A DNA stretch of 64,000 nucleotides from Rhipicephalus microplus. Lineage: Eukaryota; Arthropoda; Arachnida; Ixodida; Ixodidae. The DNA is taken from assembly GCF_043290135.1 (NCBI RefSeq), contig NC_134705.1:40290771-40354770 (forward strand), written 5' to 3'. A model generated the notes under the pieces. That model was not told the DNA's origin and did no database searches. It saw nothing but the letters and a program-made list of their open reading frames with translations. Below are positions 1 to 10,789 of the stretch, in pieces; the first letter of the stretch is position 1, and each line of letters starts with the position of its first letter. The translations under genes were made by a program, and so were the position numbers.

Positions 1-682
1 CGTAGTGAGCAAGCTGCAAAGCCCTACCTTTCTGAGGACAAGCAGGCATCAAGTCTGCTTTTTTTTTTTCATTTTGGGCTAGCTGTTCTTAAGCACAGCC
101 AGCACACTGCAGCTTTGCCTTTCTGCTATATTGTGTCGTGTGGTTTCTGTGCACTCTTTTTTTCTATGCATTATTTTGGTTAACCCCAGGCGTGATTCGC
201 GACTTCATTGCTGTGTATATGTCACTTCTTCCTTCTTCTTCAGCATTGTGCGCTGTGTTTTTGCCATAGATCCTTACTTACCCATGGGCCCGGTGTGTCA
301 TACTTCACCAGCTTCTCGGCTTCTGCCAACTCTAGCGATGTGTGCGTTGTCTGTGTTCTCTCTGTATTTGTTACAATATTTGTTACAATTTATTTGTAAG
401 GCGAGATGCATTTGTTGTCTACTTTTGTCATATTGTGCTTTTTATATTCTCAGACTCTACCTTGCCTTTGAATAAAACATTGCGGATACTCTGTCTCTTT
501 GACTGATATATACATTGATCACTTGTTCCAAACCAAAAGAACAAGTGATCAACAAATGAACAAAAGAACAAGAACAAGCGCGATGAATAAAATCGTAGTG
601 AATTATCACTACCTGCATCTCTCTTTATTATAACTTAATCAAAATAAAAATAAAAAAAAATAAAAATTCAAAATTTGCGCCA
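1..682. other. No gene recognised; AT-rich flank with a poly(A) signal
   Basis: T-rich, low-GC sequence. An AATAAA at about 472-477 could be the end of a plus-strand transcript coming from outside the window, but I see no coding exon. The short open frames at 131-475 have no recognisable motif and look like chance. Confidence 0.4.
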
Positions 683-878
683 GTGAAACCGAAACAGGAA
701 GCGCACGCCACTTGCTCTCACCAACCACCAGGTGTGCTAGGGTCGATTGGGCCGCTGGGGTCTACGGGAGTGTCCACTCTTCACCTTTTTTTATTTCTCT
801 ATGAACCAAGCACAAAGCCAACAAAGCCGCAATCTCCGCCGACCCAGCGTGGAGCTGAGGGAAGGAGGAGGTCAGATG

Positions 879-1018
879 CGCGGGCGGGTCAACGAGTTCC
901 ACAGGAGAGGGGAGGTCGGCTGACGCGCACGCTCGCGCGAGTTGCTGCGCGGGCGAGTCCATTAGTTCCTGAGGAAAGGGGGGGCAGGGCGACGTGCACC
1001 CACGCGCGTGTTGGCAGG
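879..1018. repeat. Degenerate GC-rich tandem repeat, about 68-bp unit, two copies
   Basis: GCGCGGGCGGGTC at 879 recurs as GCGCGGGCGAGTC at 947. The following sequence is similar in both units, with GGAGAGGGG/GGAAAGGGG and GACGCGCACGC/GACGTGCACCC. The region is much richer in GC than its surroundings. Open frames across it on both strands are proline/arginine rich and look non-coding. Confidence 0.4.
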
Positions 1019-1100
1019 CGGCGCAAGGCGCGAGTTTTGAATTACCGCTGCCGTGATGGGACGTGAACCGGCACGCGCTATAAGATATTGAATTCGCGTA

Positions 1101-1294
1101 TACCAAAATGATCAGTAAATGCTCGTTGTGGTCAAAGAATGGTTCGTTATATCCATTGTGAGGAAATTTTCGCTTCGTTAAAACGAGGTTTTAAATACAT
1201 GGGCGTCTATGGGAATTTCAAGGGGAATTACAATTGCTTCGTTATATCCATTAGTTCGTTATATCCCGCTTCGTTATAACGAGATTCTACTGTA
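1101..1294. repeat. MITE-like repeat ending TACAGTAGAATCTCG
   Basis: Read on the minus strand, the right edge starts TACAGTAGAATCTCGTTA. The block has repeated TTCGTTATAACGA / TCGTTATATCC motifs. The edge falls exactly where Gypsy-1 RT coding stops, at a TA dinucleotide, which suggests a mariner-type insertion. I could not find the opposite terminal repeat, so the left limit is approximate. Confidence 0.4.
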
Positions 1295-1900
1295 ATGTCC
1301 TTCGCTAGCATCTTGTTCACCTCCTTCTGAGTTATGCTCCACTCAAAACCAGACACTCTGTAGGGACGGCGGTGAACAGGGTTGGCATCACCTGTGTGTA
1401 TGTGATGCTGGACAAAGGACGTCTGCCCAAGAGGTCGGTCGACAAAATCGAAAATATCCTGGTAGGCCTCGAGAAGATGTTGTAGGGCTTCAACTTGCGG
1501 AGGCGGAAGATCAGTGGTGATCACGTCTACAATTTGACGGCTGCCCGAATGTGTTGCGAGTGATGTGCTCTGCTGTGAAACAAGGACGTCTAAGGCAAGC
1601 ACTTCAGTTTGTGAATCGAGCAACGGACACAGGTGGGCCACAGAAATGCCTTGTGGAAGCACATGATTCATGTAGCCGAAATTGACAAGAGGTAGACAAG
1701 TTTTGTTATCTGTGATGCTGAGCACCGTGTAGGGCACTGCGACATTGTGCGCAAGGAGTACGTCGGTGAGAGGCGTAGCATAATAGTCACCGTCGGGCAC
1801 AGCTGGTGAGCACAGAAAATCGACGTACGTCACAGTTTTGGAGGGCAGGAGAACAAAGTCGCTGCATTGTAATCGGCGTGTAGGTTGGTACGGGGCGGCA
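1295..1900 (-). pseudogene. Gypsy-1 linker and N-terminal edge of reverse transcriptase
   Basis: The frame reads LQHLLEAYQDIFDF, then HHIHTGDANPVHRRPYRVS, then KEVNKMLAKDI. This matches the linker and first RT helix of Ty3/gypsy pol, where the polypeptide after protease leads into the fingers domain. It ends at 1295 before any catalytic RT motif; the residues after that belong to the adjoining repeat. Not functional. Confidence 0.7.
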
Positions 1901-2130
1901 CGTAGCCAAAATTGACAAGAGGTAGACAAGTTTTGTTATCTGTGATGCTGAGCACCGTATAGGGCACTGCAACATTGTGCGCAAGGAGTACGTCGGTGAG
2001 AGGCGTAGCATAATAGTCACCGTCGGGCACAGCTGGTGAGCACAGAAAATCGACGTACGTCACAGTTTTGGAGGGCAGGAGAACAAAGTCGCTGCATTGT
2101 AATCGGCGTGTAGGTTGGTACGGGGCGGCA
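1671..2130. repeat. 230-bp tandem duplication inside Gypsy-1 pol
   Basis: 1671-1900 and 1901-2130 are near-identical head-to-tail copies. The first starts TGTAGCCGAAATTGACAAG and the second CGTAGCCAAAATTGACAAG. The second copy leads into the protease and the first into the RT side. Because 230 is not a multiple of 3, the duplication also shifts the frame. Confidence 0.85.
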
Positions 2131-2477
2131 CTGATTTGTGACAGTTCAAGGCAAAGCACACCTGCGGAGCAATCAATCAGAGCAGAATTAGCGGCAAGAA
2201 AATCGAGGCCTAGTATGAGGTCGCGGGGACATGTTGCAAGCACGGTAAAAAGGACGACCACTTGATGACCAGCTACGGTAAGTTGAGCTGTGCACATACT
2301 GACGACAGGGACTGTTGCACCATCTGCAACTTGGACAACACTGGTCAAGGTGGGCGTAAGGAACTTTTTCATGCGACGACGAAAACGCGAACTCATAATA
2401 CAGACGTGAGTGCCCATATCTATCAAAGCTTCAACAGGTGTGCCATCCACATATAATTCTAGGGTGTTCCGGTTCAA
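1830..2477 (-). pseudogene. Gypsy-1 aspartic protease with altered active site
   Basis: Retropepsin-like domain at the start of pol. Residues 1-110 show the expected layout: VDGTPVEALIDMG near the N-terminus, a central VQVADGATVPVVS stretch and a C-terminal ILGLDFL. The catalytic triplet, normally D-T/S-G, reads D20-M21-G22, which should abolish or weaken cleavage. After residue 110 the frame runs into one copy of the 230-bp tandem duplication. Confidence 0.75.
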
Positions 2478-2725
2478 ACGTAAGGGCGACAGAGGATTTT
2501 TGGGTAAGGTCGACAGGGCAGCTTCACCTCCAGAAGCTGCGCAGCCTAGTTTTCCGGGGACGTGCGGCGGTTAAACGATGGCGAGGGAGAGCGGCGACGC
2601 GTATTTAAACGAGAAGGCCGGCTTTGAGGCGGTGGCGATGACGGGACAGGGTGACAGTAGTCCTCAGGGGCAGTAAATGCTGTAGACTCAGTGCGGGTCG
2701 GATAACGGTGGTTTGGTGGACGGAA

Positions 2726-3729
2726 TCAGTTACTGTAAGCGCGGTATGAGCCAGAAGACATAGATGGCCATTGGCTGCGGCAGTAACGAGCGATGTGTAC
2801 TGCGCGAGCACAGCGGAAGCAGATTGGCTTATCATGAGCTGTTCGCCATTCAGATGGGTTCCTGGTTCGAATAGAGTACGGACGGCGACATCTCATGTCC
2901 ACAAAAGCTATCGAGGGACCAGTATTATCCAGGGTGGGTACAGTGGACAGGATACCAAGGTTAGCGAATTCCTGGTGAACAGCCTGGATCAAGGCGACAG
3001 CTGGCGTTGAGGCGTCGGGCAACGTCGGTTTGTTGGCAGCCGGGCAAGCGGCCTCGAGTTAACGTCGGACGATGCGCGTCACGTCTTCGGTTGTAGACAG
3101 ATGACAAGGAGTGGCTTTGCAAGGCGACGTTGCCGCGGTGTTGGGTAGGCGCTGAAACTGCTGCAAAATACGTCGACTCTTCGCCTGCTCGAGACGGCGG
3201 CACTCTTTGATCACGGCGTCGATGGTCGTTACGTTGGTAAATACAAGCAGGCTGAACGCATCGTCAGCGATTCCTTTTAAAACGTGCGAAATCTTTCGAC
3301 CTCAGTCATGTTGGGATCGGACCTTTGACACAACGCTAAGATGTCTTGAATATAAGTCAAGTAGGGCTCAGTAGACGTCTGTGTACGTACAGCCAATTGA
3401 TTTCAGGCATCAAGCTGTTGACCAAACGGGTTGCCAAAGAGGTCGCGGAGCTGTTGTTTAAACATTTCCCAGCTTGTGATTTCGTGCTCGTGGGTCTCAA
3501 ACCAGATGCGAGGGATCTTGTCAAGATAGAAAATGACATTCGCAAGCATAACGGTTGAGTCCCAGCCATATTGCTTGCTAACGCGCTCGTACATACTAAG
3601 CCACTTGTTCACATTCGCGTTGTCCTCTCCAGTAAAGGTACCGGGATCACGGGGTTGCGTTAGGGCGACGTACCGGGTTGCTGTCGTTGCTGAGGTAGGT
3701 GGCGAAGCCGTATCCTCACCCGGAGCCAT
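2726..3729 (-). pseudogene. Gypsy-1 gag: capsid region and CCHC zinc knuckle, frameshifted
   Basis: The likely start is the ATG at 3729, beginning MAPGEDTASPP. The capsid-like part reads through FTGEDNANVNKWLSMYERVS and stops at 3403. Matching capsid sequence then continues in other frames. At 2780-2821 there is a perfect CX2CX4HX4C knuckle (CFRCARAVHIARYC), the RNA-binding motif of retroelement nucleocapsids. The longer open frame above 3729 runs into the LTR and is not the start. Several frameshifts make this a pseudogene. Confidence 0.75.
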
Positions 3730-3800
3730 GGTAGCAGACTTAAGGAGGCGTCCACTGCGTAGCTCCGTTGTCAGAAGAGCACCCAGCACTTCCACCAAAA

Positions 3801-3942
3801 TGTTACGTGGAAAATAACAGTTGTCAGTCTGCAGCCACAACGCAGCTCACCGACAACGTCCGCTTCTTCACTCTCAGTCTGAGGCACCTTTCTTGGGTAT
3901 GCCCCACTATGCCCTCTTTCAGTCAGCCGAAATCACGTAACA
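3801..3942 (-). repeat. 5' LTR of Gypsy-1 (142 bp)
   Basis: Plus-strand ends are TGTTACGTG and CACGTAACA, a perfect 9-bp inverted repeat with the TG...CA ends expected of an LTR. It sits immediately upstream of gag. The sequence just inside (minus strand TTTTGGTGGAAGTGC) is where the primer binding site should lie. Short LTRs of 140-180 bp are shared by the other gypsy elements in this window. Confidence 0.7.
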
Positions 3943-4410
3943 ATATTTCAAGGGCTCTAGTGTCTTTAGTATTCGAACCTACTTCAGTTTATATAGTTGT
4001 AACATTTTCTGTCAGTTAAAGGAAATCATGATGCTCCTTTGTTAAACTTAGTAAATACGTATTTGTATCGGACAAATTGCTTTAGAAATTGTGGAAATGG
4101 TGTCTTACTATTTGAAAACTTTAGAATAATATTCGATTGTCCGTTGCATTTGATTTGGCTCTTTCACTATTCCATTCACATTCAATTCGGCTCAAAAATT
4201 CACTGTTCGCAAACCCCTACTGGCGACAAAAGAAAAAACCTCAAACACTCTACTGACAAGACTAAATGATTCTGTTCTATAGATAACCAGCCCTCACAGT
4301 CATTAAAGTGCTTTGCATCATTAGGCTGTCCTATTGCTGGTTACAGGTGTCTTTAATGGACACCTTGGCCAACAAGGTGGCCCCTGTTGTGTATCGCCGG
4401 GTGGTGTCGC
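3943..4410. other. No gene seen; AT-rich spacer between two gypsy elements
   Basis: Low-complexity AT-rich sequence with no coding motif in either strand. It separates the Gypsy-1 LTR from the candidate Gypsy-2 LTR. Confidence 0.4.
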
Positions 4411-4576
4411 TGTAGCAACCATCTGCCCAGGAGTGGAGCAGCCATGTTGAATGCAGCAGGCACTACTGGCCACCACTTTTTCCGTGGCTGTCATAATAAA
4501 TCAGTTGAAAGAACACTCCAGCTCTCCAAATTGATTCCGTCGTGTTCCATATAACCACTAGTGCAAGAAGTACACA
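4411..4576 (+). repeat. Candidate 5' LTR and primer binding site of Gypsy-2
   Basis: The stretch starts TGTAGCAACC, ends GTACACA and holds an AATAAA near 4494. Three bases further on comes TGGCGACAAGGATAGGA, a plausible primer binding site. The gag ATG lies 70 bp downstream, at 4647. With no second LTR to compare, the left limit rests only on the TG. Confidence 0.45.
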
Positions 4577-4646
4577 ATTGTGGCGACAAGGATAGGACTG
4601 TTTCGTCAAGTGGAATGTTGAAACATTGCGCAAATTCATCGTGACA

Positions 4647-4883
4647 ATGGCTTCCACACTAGGCCTGATTGAGCCTTTTGATACACCCACGCTGGCCAAG
4701 TGGTATCTGTACGTTGCGAGGTTCAAATCCTTCCTTGGTGCGAACATAGTGGTGGGAGAAAAGCTTCGTTTGGCGGTCTTCTTCAGCATGCGCGGCGCGG
4801 ATACACCTGAATTACTGGAATCACTCATGACTCTGGCGACGCCGGAATTCAAAACACTCGACGAGGTGTTGGAGGCGATGTAG
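4647..4883 (+). pseudogene. Gypsy-2 gag, N-terminal part
   Basis: The ATG at 4647 starts MASTLGLIEPFDTPTLAKW, followed by RFKSFLGANIV and FFSMRGADTPELLESL. This is the matrix/capsid start typical of arthropod gypsy gag. The frame ends at 4883 after DEVLEAM, where foreign sequence begins. Capsid coding resumes near 5650 with EVLLKAHFSLQP. Confidence 0.7.
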
Positions 4884-5645
4884 TGAGGGGTCTGCCCATA
4901 AGACCGAAGCCAGGGAGATGTCGAGGACAGGAGCCGGTGCGGCTAACAGGAGCATTTATTTACATTATGTACAGGTTCAAGGTAGCGTGATAATACAATG
5001 TTTTTGGTAGCATGCTTCGAGCATCTCGGCGCTCATGTTTTCAAGTCCATGTCTTCTCGAGATCCTTTGCAGGGATAAACAATGACATCCAGGGCGATCC
5101 AATCAAATTGTCCACTTCACTTCCACTCCCAAAATGGGAGGGTGAAACACCGCCTTCTTCCCAACCCAGGGAAAGCGAGGGGAGGCACCCAGTTAGTCCA
5201 ATGACGAGGGAGAAAACACTGCACAATACACCAGGCGCACGACACAGCGCAGCGCGAAAGTACTGGGTCATATACAGGGAAATCAACTCCGTAGTCCGTT
5301 GCAGTGATGAGTGCGCGGCGTCGGGTAGGCTGTGGTTTGCGGAAACGGCGGCATGGTGGCACCACGGAGAATGTGAGAATGCACCAGAACACGGATCTCA
5401 GTCTCTTGGCTTATTGTGCACGGCACTCCGATGAACAAGGCCGCACAAAGATAACCACCGTTTCTAAGCTGTTACGACTGCAAACATCCCCTTCTTAAGC
5501 CTTTCAGTCGGTTGGTTATGTAAGTTTAAAGGGTTCTACGAGGGGGGACGAAAGCGCTCCAAAATTCCAAGTACAATTCGCGTGTCGTCATCGCTTTTGG
5601 TTCCCCTCAGGGAGCGCTGTCCCACAATCGTCTCGCGCACAAAAG
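4884..5645. mobile_element. About 0.76-kb insertion inside Gypsy-2 gag, type unresolved
   Basis: Gag coding stops after 4883 and picks up again near 5650, so the block between is foreign. It contains no recognisable protein. Size, lack of coding and a TAAATAAATG signal on the minus strand near 4950-4970 would fit a solo LTR. I could not confirm matching ends or a target duplication. Confidence 0.4.
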
Positions 5646-6425
5646 GCACCATGCCAAGGAGGCTGATCATAACAGAGGTGCTGCTCAAGGCTCATTTTTC
5701 ACTGCAGCCATTGGAAATAGTCCACAGAAATACATTTTACAAAAGGATCCCAGCACCGGAGGCGACAGTATCGTTTTACATCGCTGAGCTTCGGCGCTCA
5801 GCCCAGTACTGCCATTTCCCCAACCTCGAAGAAGTGCTCAGGGATCGTCTCGTGTGCGGCCTCCGAGACGAGCACTTGCTGAACAGATTGTTCACAAAGA
5901 AGCAGCTGACCTTTGCGTGACCCAGGAGGAGGTTCTGGCAGCAGAAGCGGCCGCGAAAAGCATGAGGGTTGTCCGGCAGTCTGAAGAAAATTATTCTGCC
6001 GCAATCGTTGTCACGACAAACCAAGTTAAACGCCAGGAACCAGTCGCACTCAAGCAGACAGACTATCTGGCAATGAGTAACAGCACCTGCTAAGGTTGAG
6101 GTGGGGCCCACCTCCGCACCAACTGTCGTTTCAAGAACAAACAGTGCACAGCATACAAGAAAACTGGTCACATCGAAAGAGTCTGCCGTAGAGGCGGTTC
6201 GAGTGGCCAGCAGCGAAACCTGCCGCTTTAACAGCTACGGAATGCCAAAGCGGTGTACAACGTAACCGCATTGACTTATGATGAGTGCTACTACAACAAT
6301 CACGTCAACACAGAAGGCTCACAGGTAGCTGTCTCGCAAGCTTCGAGCAAAGGTTGCTATTGAGGGCCAGACTTGCGTAATGGAGGTGGACTCTGGATTG
6401 GATTTCTCGATTTTCACCAAACATT
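5646..6425 (+). pseudogene. Gypsy-2 gag C-terminus, zinc knuckle and protease
   Basis: Capsid coding (HFSLQPLEIVHRNTFYKR, then VLRDRLVCGL) runs to 5920. It then changes frame into EAADLCVTQEEVLAAEAAAK. Around 6115-6187 the sequence CRFKNKQCTAYKKTGHIERVC is a CCHC-type knuckle with one cysteine apparently changed to tyrosine. Around 6340-6420 VAIEGQTCVMEVDSG shows a retropepsin DSG active-site triplet. At least two frameshifts separate these parts. Confidence 0.65.
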
Positions 6426-6637
6426 CTGCCGCCTCCAGAAGTGCAATGGAGAGCTGACATAACTGACTATACTCTTCGACAGTGGTCAATTATCAGCTGA
6501 GTTCAGTGGATGTTATGGGGTCCTGCAACGTGCATGTGGAGCACAAGGAGTTTGCGGGCCTGCTGACAGTACTGGTAGCAAGGGGCACCCACACCAACCT
6601 GCTGGGAGTTGACTGGTTTTGACTACTAAGTATATCA

Positions 6638-6975
6638 TTGAACTACAGGTGTCTTTCGGGTAAGAAAAATTGGCGTTCCGACTCTGTGCTCTCAGATTTC
6701 AGTGAGGTATGTGAAGAGGGCCTGGGGAACTACGTAGGCCCACCAGTCTCTCTGCACCTTGACCCCAACATTCAACCAGTGTGCCTCAAAGCACGAAGAC
6801 TACCTTCTGAAATTCAAGCGAAAGTGGAGGAGGAGCTGGACCACCTCATTTAGCAGGGAGTACTGGAGCCTGTGACACAGCCAACATGGGAGACACCCAT
6901 AGTGACCGTACTCAAGAGAAACGGTGACATTAAATTATGTGGGGACTACAAATCCACAATTAACAAGGCTCTTAA
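6638..6975 (+). pseudogene. Gypsy-2 reverse transcriptase, N-terminal piece
   Basis: The frame reads FSEVCEEGLGNYVGPPVSLH, then VCLKARRLPSEIQAKVEEEL, a stop at 6851-6853, then [17 protein letters not shown] and [18 protein letters not shown]. These are the linker and RT motifs 0-2 of gypsy pol. Coding is cut right after INKALK at about 6975 by a 2.5-kb insertion and continues at about 9479. Confidence 0.75.
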
Positions 6976-9478
6976 GGGGGGACGCAGCTTTGGGATCGCG
7001 CAAAATGGCAAAAAAAATCGATTTTTTGAAACTCAGGTTTTCAGTTTCTGGAACCTTTTTTCTATCTGGTTCCAAAATATCTACACTGAAAACCGTGCAG
7101 AAGTGCTTCGGAAAATTTGTTTCACCCACCTAGGTAGCAAAACTTTTTCTGGAAATGGCGAGAAAACAGCGGTTTTCAAAAAGTTATAGCTTCGCGATGC
7201 TTAGGCCGGGAGCTGGCTTCTTGGGCTCATCGGAAAGAGCATTTCTCAGTGTTCAACTTTCCCGCCTCAGCTGGCTCCTCCGTTTAACAACAAGCGCACA
7301 AAAAGCAAATGTTTAAAGGTCGTTTTGAGGCCCTTGATTGGCCGTGGCCGCCATGTTGCCTCAGCTCGCCTCGCCATTGGCCCGATGCTCGCTCCCAGAG
7401 ACGATCGTCGTCTGCTGCTTGTGCGTCGCGAGGACATGGCTCTCGAAAATCGCTACTTCACGACATGTTCAGGGCTTGATGATCCCTTAAGATATAATTA
7501 CGCTTTAGTTACGAGCAGTGAGCGGATGCGCGATCAGGTTACTACGAGCGAGCGCGCGGTCTATGAGCGTTGCGCGTCATCGGAGTCGTCTTTAGCCCTA
7601 ACTCCGCCGACAGCGAGACTGCGGGCAGCAACGACGCGCTAGCGCATTCGTGGCGGCACGATCTGATTACTACGAGTGGTCGCACCGGATGCACGATCAG
7701 ATAACTACAGGCGGGCACACGGTCTACGAGTGCGGCACGTCATCGGAGTCGGCTTTAGCCCTAACTCCGCTGACAGCGAGACTGCGGGCAGGAACGACGC
7801 GCAAGCGCACTCTTGGCGACGTGCTTCTTCGCAAGGAATGTAGCACATCACTCGCTAGCTCCTCTGAATCACGTACGGGTATTTTACGCATCGGCAGCGG
7901 ACAACACAGTCAAGCTCGTCACCCCCCCCCCCCCCCCCTTCACTGCCAAGGATTGCTCGGAACAGCGGCTAGCAGTTTCGCGCGTCGTCATTCGAAAATG
8001 CGATTCCAAGCGCAGTGCGCGCCGATTTTTTGTCATCGTAGTTGCACATTTCGCGCATCGTCACCGAATGCCACTGCGCTGTCCACGCCGCCGCGCACCC
8101 CACGGTCATATGGCGTGCTGTCAATAAGCTTTTGTGATGCAATTCAGACGTGCTTGGAGCCGTGCTTGATATCGCCACGAACGTCTATGAATGTTCCGAG
8201 GTTAATGAATTGCTGTAGATTAGAGCTTCTGCGACCGGCTGTATAATGATGCGTTTCACAGCTAGAGCGGCAAAAGAGCATGTATGAATCAGGGGCATGA
8301 ATTTTCATATGTCCGTTTCGCGTCATTAATTATACTGCTAAAATTCCTGAGCCACCAGTCTTCTGCCCATAACTTTGTTATTTGGAAAGAAGGCATAGGC
8401 CGTCATGGTGTGATCCATTTTTCTGATGCAATAAACCTCTCTCCAAATAAATAAAAGTTCAGTGAACACTTGTAATCAAGTACTTAATTACGCCAATTAC
8501 AACTTCAGCACAAAAATTATGTGTAATAATTTCAATATATGGTTTTATTCAATTACAATCTTTTCTGTCATACCTACCACACCGCTTCTTCATACATAGA
8601 ACTTGGTTTGAAATCCATAATTGTTCTTTGTAAATCATGAACAGGAGTAAATCATGAAAAGAAGTCAAATATCACAAGACAAACCTGAGATCACAATTTT
8701 TAGGTGTCTTAGAGACGTAAGGAAAAGTTGAAACTTTAAACGCAGCTTTCTCAATACAGTTTTTTTTTTTTTTGACATTATGCTCAGCCCCTCCACATGG
8801 TTCAATGAAGAAATAATTTGTTTCTCGTAAAGTATTCGTGGTATCGCTTCAAAATTTTTATGGAAGCACTGTGAGGTCATTCTTAGTGTCTGTGCCAATT
8901 TTCATCAATATCCAACGAGAAACAAAAAAGTTCATCGAAAAAAGCCTGTCGAAAATTTCGACAGGCTTTCTCTCACAAGTGTGTTTTGGACATTGTGCGT
9001 TGCTCGTTGAAAGAGTAGCACGGAAATGACTGGACCGATTTTGATTCTGTTTTTTTTTCCCTGAATCCCTGAACACTGCTTGTGGGTACAGCAATCTTAA
9101 ATTTCTGTTCTTTAGCCCTGTTTTTTTTCTGGACGATGATTTGTCCGTGCCACTGTTTCTGACAATGTGTGTCGACAGCAATGATGATCTCTAAAGTAAA
9201 AAAGAGAACTTATTAAAGAATTCTGAGAGTGCCATACCCTGTAGCTTTCTTTTGAGTAAAGATCAACACCATTCGCAGCTTCCTGGCATGTTTTGTTACA
9301 GCGCTAGGCTTTCCATGAGCAGACCATGTAATTGGACCATGTAGCATTATGTAACTTGAGAACTACTGAAGGTATCATTATGAAACTGCATATTTCCTTA
9401 TCCGAGACACTTATGAGTATGCATGCCAAATTTCATTGCTGTAGGTCAACAAATAAAAAAGTTTTTTTCAACTCACTT
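6976..9478. mobile_element. About 2.5-kb unidentified insertion within Gypsy-2 RT
   Basis: The RT coding of Gypsy-2 is continuous on both sides once this block is removed. Inside I find no recognisable protein. It contains a 163-bp-period tandem duplication (about 7505-7820), a C17 run (7922-7938) and a hairpin at 8942-8970. AT-rich outer parts flank a CpG-rich core at about 7330-8130. The ends do not form obvious terminal inverted repeats. A non-autonomous DNA element or a composite of several insertions would both fit. Confidence 0.5.
8942..8970. other. Hairpin with 13-bp perfect stem
   Basis: AAAGCCTGTCGAA and TTCGACAGGCTTT form a perfect 13-bp stem around a 3-nt AAT loop. It lies in the non-coding insertion within Gypsy-2, so any role would belong to that insertion. 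Confidence 0.6.
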
Positions 9479-10560
9479 GTATACAATTGCCGTTGTGAGT
9501 CGGTTGCTATCATCTTTATCCGGAGGAAAGCGCTTCGTGAAATTAGACCTTGCACAAGCATATTAACAGCTGTTCATAGATGAAGCATCAGCAGATGCTC
9601 ATACCATTGCCAGGCATCGAGGGACATATAGAGTAAAGAGGCTGCAGTACGGTTAAGCAGTGCTTCCGGAATCTTCCAAATGCTAATGGATAGGCTCCTC
9701 TAGAACATTCATGGAGTATATCCATACTTCGATGGCATACGTATCGCTGCTGCGACTCAAGAGGAACTTGCATCACTTTTTCATGAGGTGCTTCAGCGAT
9801 TCAATTATGCTGCCCTGCAGGTCAAAAAAGAAATGCATCATTAATGTGCCAGAAGTCAAATTTCAGGGTTTTCGTGTAAGTGCTGTTCTTATTCTTCCCA
9901 CATGTAGAAAAGTTGCTGCTATTCATGAGGCACAACCTGCCAAAAATAAGCAAGAGCTACAAGCGTTTCTTGGCCTGCTCAATTTCTATCACAGCTTTCC
10001 GAAGGGTAAGGCCACAGTTGCCTTACCCTTCCCCATCTTCTGGACGCGAAGGCAGTGTGGGCCTGGGGAGCGAGGCAGCCAAAGGCATTTCATGCACTGA
10101 AGAGCCTCCTTTCCTCAGACACAGTCCTGACACACTATGACCCAACTAAGCCTGTAGTTTTAACATGTGACGCAAGCCCTGTTGGCATTGGGCAGTGCTT
10201 AGCCGCAGACTAGAAGACTCCAGGGAGGTGCCCTATGCATTTTACTCACGCACATCATTAGAGCAAGAGCACAACTATGCATACATTGATCTTAAACAAG
10301 TGGCTATAGTTTCGAGCAAGAAGAAGCTTCACGACCATCTCTATGGATGTGAGTTCGTAATTGTAATAGACCACAAGTCCCTCCTGGGAATTTTGTGCCG
10401 GACAAGGTAAACCCGCCCATCCTGTCACCTTGAATGCCTACAATGGTCTATCCTTTTGAATGAGCACAGCTATACACTGGTCCATCATCCAGGGAAGAAG
10501 GTTGCCAACGCTCAGAAGACTGCCTTCAGCTGCGACTGTATGCGCACCACCACCGTTACT
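9479..10560 (+). pseudogene. Gypsy-2 reverse transcriptase (remainder) and RNase H
   Basis: RT resumes with SLSGGKRFVKLDLAQAY followed by a stop, then HRGTYRVKRLQYGLSSASG, then PYFDGIRIAAAT where the catalytic Y-x-D-D is changed to YFDG. NKQELQAFLGLLNFYHS marks the connection domain. RNase H starts with VVLTCDASPVGIG (D of the DEDD set) at about 10150-10195. It continues in other frames to the VHHPGKKV segment near 10480-10510. Several stops and frameshifts; non-functional. Confidence 0.75.
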
Positions 10561-10789
10561 CGAAGTCTTCATGCTGAAGTTGACCACGAAGCCTCTTCTG
10601 CAAGCTACAGACATTGCTGTTTTGATGCAGCGGCACCCTGTGCTGTCTCATGTTCTCAGCTGGGCTCTTAGCGATTGGCCTTCAGAGCGTCTGCGTGGCG
10701 ACTTTCAGGCCTATGAGCAGAGAAAGAACGAGATCTCAGTGTGGAAAAGGTGCGTCCTATGGGGAAACAGAGTTGTGATTCCTACGGTG

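Larger units (their letters stand above)
1295..3942 (-). mobile_element. Gypsy-1: 3'-truncated Ty3/gypsy retrotransposon
   Basis: Order on the minus strand: 5' LTR (3801-3942), gag, CCHC knuckle, aspartic protease, start of RT. RT stops at 1295, where a MITE-like repeat begins, so the rest of RT, RNase H, integrase and the 3' LTR are missing. Gag and pol are broken by several frameshifts, the protease active site is altered and a 230-bp segment is duplicated. This is an old, dead copy. Confidence 0.85.

Noticed and set aside
131..475. 114-codon Leu/Cys-rich frame at the left edge
   Set aside because: No signal peptide plus domain pattern that I can recognise; an overlapping frame in the same region is also open, so it looks like chance in T-rich DNA.
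7325..8246. Open frames of 105 and 198 codons in the insertion core
   Set aside because: Compositionally biased, interrupted by the C17 run, and cover a tandem duplication; no domain seen.
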